Below, piece by piece: positions 50,701 to 60,934 of a stretch of DNA of 64,000 bases. Each line of letters starts with the position of its first letter. Positions within the stretch are counted from its first letter, which is position 1. The stretch is from Gonocerus acuteangulatus (taxonomy: Eukaryota; Arthropoda; Insecta; Hemiptera; Coreidae), in contig OX328126.1 of NCBI GenBank assembly GCA_946811695.1, positions 88,686,785 to 88,750,784 of the forward strand. Direction: 5' to 3'. Both the position numbers and the translations under genes were made by a program. The notes below the pieces were generated by a model, which had not been told where the DNA came from, did no database searches, and was given only the letters and a program-made list of their open reading frames with translations.

Positions 50701-53700
50701 AATAAAGGACAATTTAGATAGTAGTGATGGTAGTAATGACCAGATATTTGAAGATGATAAAATATTGATTAAAAATAAAAATGACTATAATTGTTTAATA
50801 AATGAAGATAATACAATTCAAGAATTATTAAGTGAATTAAATAATGAAAATGAGGTTAAGAATAATAAAATAAATAATAAGCTAATAAATGATAATTTCA
50901 AAAATACAATAAGAACCAAATTTATAAACAAAATGATGAAACAAAATAAAATTGAAAAATTATCTGATAACTATAAATTCAAAATAAATGAAAAGAGTTA
51001 TAATAAAAGAAGTGGAAATATACCAATGAAGAAACTGAATAGAACTATTAATAATGATAATAATTTAAAGATTTTGAATGTCAAATTTGGAAATAAAATA
51101 AAAATTCTTTATAAATATAAAAGACAACTGGGAATAGAAAAAATTTCAAAGCTAAATCGGCCTCCAAGGAAAAGAATAAAACACTTTTATAAAAAGAAAT
51201 TGGACAACTGCAAAAGAAAATTTAAGGACCAGGAATAAATTCAAGGCAATTGTTAAACTTAGCTTTAGATTAGTGTGTTTTTATAAAAATTACTAGTTTA
51301 GCGTTTTTTAATAAAATAAGAGTTATATTAATATAAGTTTTAATTGATAATAATAATATTTAAAAATTTATCATAAATTTAATAATCATATTACTTTAGG
51401 ATAAGATGGTTTTGATAATGATAATGTTTAAAAATGAACAATGAAAATTTAAATTGAGAAATGATAATGAATAAAAATGATAAAACGAAGTAAGCTATAA
51501 AAATTTAAAAATAATGTAATACACTTGACAATATTCTATATTTCGAAACTCCAAATTAAAAAATTTCAATTTTAAATTTATCTTTTATACCGGACTAAAA
51601 ACATTTTTTTTTTAAATTTTTTTTTTAGACAGGAGTGCAAATGTAATGATATATTACATTCTTGAAAATATTTTTAAATTCAAATAACCATCGATATTTT
51701 GAAAAGCCCGCGCAAATCACAAACCAGATATACAAATAACATCGTATTATATACGATCAAAATTAATAATATTTTTGGACAATACTGGTATACAAGATAT
51801 CCATATTAAATGTACATCCAGATAACAATAAATTAATTATTTAGTACTGCAAAAAACAATTGTTATCTTTATATATAAAATCCGGCAAACTGCGGAAGTT
51901 AAAAGGAGGGAAGCCAAGGTTTCTCTCTCGAATGGCAGCATTCTAGTTCCATCCGTGATAGAGAGAAGGACAGTCTATTCTCAGTGTTGGTTGAAGGTGG
52001 ACCTCTCCTCCAAGGAATACCAAATTTATTGAAGTTTTGTGGGAAGCGGATTGATTTAGAGGTGAGAATTGTTTTTGTTGTAGTTTCCAATTATTTTATT
52101 ATTGTTTGCATGTAATTTAATATTGTGTGTATCTCAGAATTGTCTGGAGATAAATGTTCTATTGTCAATTCACTCGGAACTTTGATACCTGAGATTAATT
52201 TAAATTAATATAATAAAAATAATTATAATTTCTTTATTTCTTATTGTAAAAAAAAAATCATTTCAATATTCTAAGGCCTCTTTCAACGTATAAATATCTA
52301 AATACTCTAAGGCCTCTTCCAACGTATAAATATCTAAATACTCTAAGGCCTCGTCCAACGTATAGATATCTAAATACTCTAAGGCCTCGTCCAATGTATA
52401 AATATCTAAATACTCTAAGGCCTCTTGCAACGTATAAATATCTAAATACTCTAAGGCCTCGTCCAACGTATAGATATCTAAATACTCTAAGGCCTCTTCC
52501 AAGGTATAAATATCTAAATACTCTAAGGCCTCGTCCAACGTATAGATATCTAAATACTCTAAGGCCTCTTCCAAGGTATAAATATCTAAATACTCTAAGG
52601 CCTCGTCCAACGTATAGATATCTAAATACTCTAAGGCCTCTTCCAATGTATAAATATCTTAATATTCTATGGCCTCTTTCAACGTATAAATATCTAAATA
52701 CTCTAAGGCCTCGTCCAACGTATAGATATCTAAATACTCTAAGGCCTCTTCCAACGTATAAATATCTAAATACTCTAAGGCCTCGTCCAACGTATAGATA
52801 TCTAAATACTCTAAGGCCTCTTTCAACATATAACTATTTAAATACTCTAAGGCCTTTTCCAACGAATAGATATTATTGAAGTTTAATGGACAAAGATACA
52901 GATCCAACTAAAGTTAATAAAATATTTTTGTTTCCAATTTTTGTTTTAGTATTTTTTTCAACACTGTGGTCACATTTTAGTATTGAAATATCAAAATTTA
53001 AAAAAAATTATGATATGTGTCAAAAACCTTTTTACTAAAAGTAGAAATATAATCCTTAGGAGATTGGTAGTATTCTTCATGATCAAACCCGCCCCCAGAT
53101 TTCCTCTCTAAATAATGCCTTCTCCGAACTTCACAACCATATACTTTGGTATTGACTGAAAAAAACAAAACAAGAAAAACATGAGCACAACACAGTATAA
53201 CGGTTCTTTGATAAGCGAATATCGACTAAAGATGAAGAAGAGAACCTCCATGCTCAGCAACTTTCTGTAACATCGAAGGTGGAACGTACTCGTGCGGCAA
53301 CTCCTGGAAGATTTCTTGTGCTCCTTGAGAAACATTTCCAGACCTTCATCAACATGGAAATAGAATAATTATGTATACTATAAAATACTTTATGTTTATT
53401 TAATTACATTCACTCAAGAATTCATCATCTTTAATTCAAATAAAAATTGGGAAGTCTTTCAAACCCTTAAGAGGCTGTGTGTGGGTGTATGTATACACAC
53501 ACACAACTTTGAAGGATCTCCTCCCAAGTGGCTGCTCTATGCAGGAGTGGCAAATTATGCATAAAAAAAAGTTGCAAATTAAGCCCAAAAGGGCCTAGTG
53601 GTTTTATCTAGGACATAATGGTTAATTGGATTGTAAAAGGGGACAAATGTCATAAAATATTCATAAAAGCAGTAATGACAAAGTGAAAAATAAAAGTCTC

Positions 53701-56700
53701 TCTTAAATTTGTTTAAAATAATATTGATTAATGTTTAGTTTCTAAAACGATTATTTTGTATGATGGCGCAAGGAGTGAAACTAAAATTTATCGTTATTAG
53801 GGGAAAATGCTATTGTCAGTTCGGATAGATGGACAAGTTCAATTCTCCATGAACGAAATAGTCCTGAGAGTTCCACCATTTGCAAACTCCTATTTCAAGA
53901 AACAACACGATATGTGAAACATTATAAAAAACTGATTATGTCTCATTTAAGACTAGGGAAGGCTTTGAAATGTCAGACAAAGGAAGTAGTGTCTAATATT
54001 TATCAATACTTAACCAAAGCTAAGAATAAAAACGTTTTAAACCTCCTAGTGATAAGGATATAGCAGAGAGAATTTTTACCGCCAATTTCTTGCACAGGGA
54101 ATGTAGGTCACGCCCTTTTCCCTCCAACTAAACCATCTATGTGAATAGGCTATAGCTTAAATTGTTTTTAGCCTTAGCTTTGTCTGAGTATTGATAAATA
54201 TTAAACACTATCTCCCTTGCCCCCTCCTTTTTCCCTGGGCCTAAACGAGACATAATCAGTTTTATTGAGTTAAGTTTAGCGTGGTCTTCATGTTAATGGA
54301 AATGCAAATGGTGGAGCCGTCAGGAATATTTCCCTCAAATTTTGTGTATATGGGATTAGAACTATTCCATCTAACTGAACAGGCTATAAGTAGTATAATT
54401 TTAAGTTGAATCCGTTTTTTTACTCCCCCATTTTCGTAGCCAATAGAGGGTTTCTTGTTTCCGTTCACAATTTACACAACTGCTTTATTTTTGACAAATG
54501 CTTTTCCTTCATCTGAAATAGACAAAATAGTTATGATTTCTTCTAGGTGGGGCATCAATAGCTTCATTCAGAAGAAAGAATTCACAGGTAAAAAGTTACA
54601 TAATACTGTCTTAAATAAAAAAATGTATAGATTTTCAGTTGAAGTTCTAGAAATAAACTTGCACACTCCACTAAATTTAACAAAATTGTTTTTCTATTCT
54701 TACATAAATTATTTTGAGATTTCTCTCAGAGAATCTTTATTATCTATATGGACAAATTCCACTAACTTAAAATTCATTGAAAATTGGGTTAAAAGGTAGA
54801 TTTACAATATTAAATAGTTATTGTTAAAACTTTGAATATAAATTACAATAAACATTACTTCTAAGTTTCGAATACGAGACAATTCTATCTTATTACAAAT
54901 ATGTTAATGAAAAAAAAAGAGACTTCTGGTTACCCTGTGAAAACAAATGTCAACGGGCCAATAGACTTAGGCAACATTCCTAAAGCAATTTCATAGCCAA
55001 CATCTCGTACAGCTTGGCGAGCCATTGATGAGCTTCTGTAGTTATGAGCTGGTCCTACATGCTAAAATCAATTACTATATTAATTTATTAGATCAGTAAT
55101 TACTTGCAAGCAAAACCTAATAACAAATTCATATAATGTATTTCTAATTGAAAATTACACAGATGAATGGAAAAGACAGGGCTAGACTTAAGCTGGGCAA
55201 CTGCACATTGGAAGGTGGGTATAATTTTTATTATATTGGGTATAATAATGTTTCAGAGAACCATCACTAACAGGTAGTGTATAGAGAAAACTAGCAATTA
55301 GTGACCTAGAGTGCAGGAGTGTTGGGCATAATCATAATCAAATAATTATGATTATGATTACAATCAAAGGCTTTCGAGATGTGATTACAATTACGATTTA
55401 ATGACAAACCCTGGAGATATGATTATGATTATAATCTTAATTACAAGAGTGATTACGATTACACTTGTAATCACATTTTTCTGTAATTCGACTGTAATCA
55501 CAGCTGTTTCTGTGATTATGCCTGTCATTACAACTAATTTTTCTATGATTACGACTGTAATCATAAGTTTTTTTCTGTGATTACAACTGTAATCATAATT
55601 TTTTTTCTACGATTACAACTGAAGGGTGTCTACTGCTTTTAAGAAAGCCAATTTCGGGACTTTTTCGTGACATTTTAATGATTTGAAAAGCAAATTTCAT
55701 GCTCATTAAAAAGAAAATAATTTCAATAAAAATGAAAAAGCCTTAACAATTGGCTTGAAATTGGCCCTGTGTATAGAATTTCAATATTTAAGTCTGCATA
55801 TATTTAAAAAATGAATAATTGATTTGTAAATGCATACAAAAACGGCGACAATTACGAATGCGCCGAAGTACCGGAATTACGTTACACACCGGTAAGAACT
55901 TAAATTTTGTGACTTTTCATGCTCTATGTTCAATTTCGTGACATTTTCATGACTTTCGTGACTTCTTTGTGCAGTAGACACCCTGAATTGTAATCATAAC
56001 CTTTCTGTGACTATGAGTGTAATAACATATTTTTCTGTAAGTACGACTGAAAACAGTACACACATCTGAGCAGGAGAATTGGAAAGCTATTCGCATCCAA
56101 ACAATGAGAGTCGTAGATATGAAGAGTTAAGACTTTGTCGTCCTTTGGTATTATGGTATTTACTGATGAGAATCCGGAAATAGTATCCTAATATATAAAA
56201 ATAAAAGAGGTTGGGATTATTGTGGTAATTGTAGGAAAATTTGTGATTACAACCATAATAAATTTACAAAATTACAGGTGTCTTCTCCTGTTCAAAAGTG
56301 ACACTAGATTAAGTATTGAATAAAGTTTACTAAAATATGAAAAAAAAATAAAAAAAAAAAAATAAAAAAAAAAATAAAAAAAAAAAAAATCAGTCTCATA
56401 ACAGTCCACAAGGGCCCAGAGGGCCAAAAACTGTAGAGTTCTGATTCTTGACCATACTGCACACTATGGAGATAGTGAAGTCAGAACTATGCTCTGGCCG
56501 CCTGAATTCTCAGGCCCTCCAGTTCATTAGTTGAGTGCTCTACCACTGAGCTAACCTTGCTCCCCAAATATGAAAACTTTATTAAAATACACCAATGAAA
56601 GTGCTACCTGTTTAATTATAATAATTAATGAATAATTTACAGAGGAGGAAGTCTTACCATGAAAGGCGTATGATGCCCTAGAGCAAGGAGTCTTAAGCCC

Positions 56701-59060
56701 AGTCCATGCAGAATGTTCAGCATACCTGCCACGCCTGCCCATTTTCCAAAAGCGACAACTCTCTGTCCGCCTTCATCGACAAGTTTTTCATAATCTATCA
56801 GCCTAATATTCTAAAATTAATAAAAATCCTTAAAAATAAGTAAGAAAAACAAAATTTTATTATTTTGAACTCAGCAGAATATAGATTCTGTTCTAATATG
56901 CATAATTCTTGCTTTAATCGACAAGCTTTCTTTATTGTTAAGTTATTTCTATGAGAAGAGAATTTATAAACATTATTTCCAATACATTAAATTATATCTC
57001 ATTTACTTATATTACATACTTCAAGTGTTTATGTAATTAAATTAAATGGAAATTAATTTGTTTTCTGGGCAATGAAATACAACCTAGCACGAAGAATTGT
57101 ACCTAACTAAGACTAAGGCCTGTTTCGCACAGTCGACTGGTTGCCAGAGTCTCCCTGCAACCAAAACATAGCCAACTAGGGCCAGGAGACCAAGCCGAGT
57201 GACAGTATTCCAAGTATATTCGTGCAGAATGGGCATCGAAGAATTGGCAATATTAGTGCTACTAATTATAGAGAGAAATAAAAATAAAAGAAATTCAAAA
57301 GAGTGTTGGTTACATCGTTTGTAACAAGAAAGGAGAAGAAATGTCTAAAATATTTTATGAAGATGCTAGAACATGCCCTCGTAAATTTTTTAATTACAAA
57401 GGAATGTCTGTGAGTTCATTTGATGAGCTATTGTTTCTTCTGAAATCATAAATAACTGGCACAGATACAAATATGTAACCATGTATTTCTCCAGAATAAA
57501 AATTATTTATAACACTAAGGTAAGTGGGATTTCAATATTTTAAAACTGTTTCGTTTTTAGGAATCATTTATACATTATGAGCTCTGTTTATTTAGGTACA
57601 TTTGATAAAATAAGTGAAAATTTTGAAGTAAGAAGATATTTTTTTAATTCTAAGATTATTACTATTTACGGGATTTTTACATGATTTATTTTTAAATTAC
57701 TTCGATATTTTGAAAGAATTGCATGTTCCATGGTCACAAGTAGACATTAAATACTGAATGACTGTTTTGAAATATCGAGGTAATTTAAAAATAAATTGTA
57801 AATAATTTGAAAACATATATTTTTTTAAAATTATTTAATTAAATCAATGTTTTATTAACAAATTAAAAAATGAAAGCACAAAAAAAAAGAAAATAAAGAT
57901 TCAAAATAAATCTAAAATTTCAGAATCTTCCGAGGCACTTGTAGTGGTAGTAGAAAATTGTGACTCTGAGCTTCCTCAGCGACTTCTGAGCAGTCCCTTG
58001 AGTGTCCCTACTGCACAACGAGTCGCCGAGTTGCCTGAAACTGGCAGCCTGACTGGCAGTCAAGTGCGTAAGTGCCTACTGAAACTAAAATCGCCGGCGA
58101 CCATTCGACAGTGTGTAATAGCACTAAATAGCTTATAGAGCTGTAAGGTCATAAAAACTAGACAGACAATTGAACAAACAAAAAATAATTTACCTTTTCT
58201 AAAATTGCATCTAGAAGAGGCATATTTGACTCCTGGGCCTTAATTGTATGTGAAAACATGCAATAGGTTTTATTAGGCAAGAGAAGATCAACAGGCACTT
58301 GCTTAACTCCAAAGATAACCGACGCCTCTGAAATGTCTTCTTGAACCACTGCTCCAGCATTCAAGTAAGCCTGGAAACAAAGCTTTAATATTATTCAGAT
58401 ACACAAATAGTTTCACCCGCAATGAAGGAAATTCACCCAATTGTCAAATACAGATAAAAATGGAAATTCATATTAATCCAGTAACGTAGTAATTATAAAT
58501 CCATAATAATTAACATTTTGTATAATAATTATAAATCCAATTACATAATAGTACAATTATACAAGTGCTGGAAGGAAGAGGAAGACCAAAGTTAACACTT
58601 AAGTTACCATATTGGAAGTATGGTTACTTAATTGCAATAACAAACAGCTAAACATAAAACAATACTTCCACTATGGTTACTTAAGTGTTAACTTTGGTCT
58701 TCCTCTGCCTCCCGGCACTTTCATTGCTGACGAAGGCTACCAAAGAGTAGCCGAAAAGTACTGAATATAGATTTTTTTTAGAAAAATCGTATTGAGGTTT
58801 CTTTTTAGCCGAATCCCAACGATTACATGTTTGCTTAATATTGTTGTATTTTAGAAACGTTAGTATAGAGTTGAAATGGCGACTGCTATCATGGAGTAGT
58901 TCGTTCATGTCTCGTGGAAGTTAGAAAAGGCCAGCTTCATCCACTAAATGTTTGGTAAATAAGATGATGAGGATGTTTCATCAGAGACATGACGAGACTA
59001 AATATTAATTTAGTTAGAAGGATTGCGACCTTTCTTCTAGCCTTCAGAAATAGTATTTAT

Positions 59061-59097
<37 letters not shown>

Positions 59098-59741
59098 GGC
59101 GCATCTACATCTTGGCCATTAGCGCCGGGCTATCTACAGGTTGCCACCCTTTTCTAAGGTCACCCATTCAGGTACCGACCACGCCCGACGTTGCTTAACT
59201 TCGGTGGTCTACGGGAACCGGTGCACTCAACGTGGCTATGGCCGTTGGCAGTATTTATTGATATTTTTATTTGTGAATTCTCTAATCTAACGACTAAATT
59301 TTCTATTTTTTTTATTTTTATTTTTGTGTGTATACGAAAAGCCTCAGGAAAACGCCCCAACTCAACTTTTCTGTATTTTCAGTTTTTTCTCTTTAGTTTT
59401 AGGTTCTCCTTACCGAGACGATTCAATTTTCCCACTTAATTGGTTTCTGGTGGTGCAGGAAATACAAAAAAACCCTGGGGCGGTGTCAAACACAACTTTT
59501 TTGGGTTCTTTAATTGTTCCCTTTAATATGACCCTATGGTCTATTATCCTTCCAAATTTCAAGTTTCTAGCTTGTTGGGAAGTACCTTATAATTGTAATG
59601 ATGAATGAATGAGTGTCAAATTGCTAATTTTTGAAATTTTCTAATTCTTGAAAAACCAGTCATTTTTGTTTGGCAAAACATTCACATGGTCGGGCTTGAT
59701 GGAACTTGGTCTTGCGGTCAAATATATAAATACAATATATT

Positions 59742-59828
<87 letters not shown>

Positions 59829-60896
59829 TTACGTATTTAATTGATTTTATTTCTCTCAATGTTTAACTAATTGAATGTTTGTAACCTGTATAGGATATGC
59901 TCTTCGATTTGAGGGTTGAACAATGACTTTGACTCCAGCCCTTGTTAGCTTCTTCACATTGTCTGGAGCTAATGCAGCCCGCCTTTCCCATACTGATTGG
60001 TCTTCTCGACGAATAGCTACTACTCTCCCACGCTAAAACAAAATTAATAAAAATTTTTGTAAATGAATCCTCAAAACTTTTGTAATTAATTTCTAAAAAT
60101 CCTAACAGATTAAAAAATGCTTGAGGAAACCATTTTGAGTCATGAGGAATTGAATAATCATCAAATTAAAGAAACATTCATCGATGATACTTGTCATGAA
60201 GTTATGTCTTGATTTTGACACCTGATTGTCTTATGAATTTTTTCCCAAAAACTTCTGAAGTCAAGAAGTTATTAAAACAGTATTTAATATGTGAGTAGTT
60301 TGTGTAAAACATTGACTTGCCAAATGATTTACTTGAGTCCTAAAATTCGTAGTTAATAATAAATGGACGTATAATTTAATTTACATAAACTACTCACAAA
60401 GAACAGTAAACACATTGATAACATAATCTTAAACTTAAAACGAAATTTCAAATTTTTTAATATGCTATAATTTATTTAACATGAAAATTTCTATATATTT
60501 TTCATTTTTAATGTTTTAATTTAGTTGTTTATACTATACATTTTTTTTATTATTATTTTTTGTTTTTTTTTATAAAAAAAACTTAACTGATTTATAAATA
60601 ATCTTCCCAATTATGTATATTTTTTTTTTTTTTTTTTTTATATGGTTCTGTATAATTATTAGCTTTGTTCGCACATTGACATAAAGAGCAAATCACCACA
60701 TTGTGAACTCTTTACTAAATAAATATTTCATATGATCAGTAATTTAACCAAACGTTTATTTTTTCACTTAGATGTAGTTTCAGCTTCAAGACATTTTTAA
60801 TTTAAATCGAGCTGCCTATATACACTTTGTAATTTAGGCAATGTCTTCCTGAAATTAACATCTACTTCCTGCTTTAAACATATTGTGGCATGTTCT

Positions 60897-60934
<38 letters not shown>

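Larger units (their letters stand above)
49353..52265 (+). mobile_element. Young non-autonomous LTR retrotransposon, 2,913 bp, ATAT target duplication
   Basis: Two 624-bp direct terminal repeats (49353-49976, 51642-52265) start TGTAATG and end TTTCA; I find one difference between them (G at 49663, T at 51952). The 4-bp duplication ATAT flanks it (49349-49352, 52266-52269), and removing the element rebuilds a normal minisatellite unit. A primer-binding-site-like TGGCGCCCAACG starts 5 bp after the left LTR. The internal part (1,665 bp) encodes only one frame (50252-51238); protease, reverse transcriptase and integrase are absent. TSD length and binding-site sequence fit the Ty3/gypsy group, whose enzymes would have to be supplied by a partner. 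It lies antisense to AASS. Confidence 0.92.

Noticed and set aside
59160..59249. Functional 5S rRNA gene
   Set aside because: The 3' quarter of 5S is replaced by SINE body, there is a 3' A-run and a target duplication; it is a retroposon.
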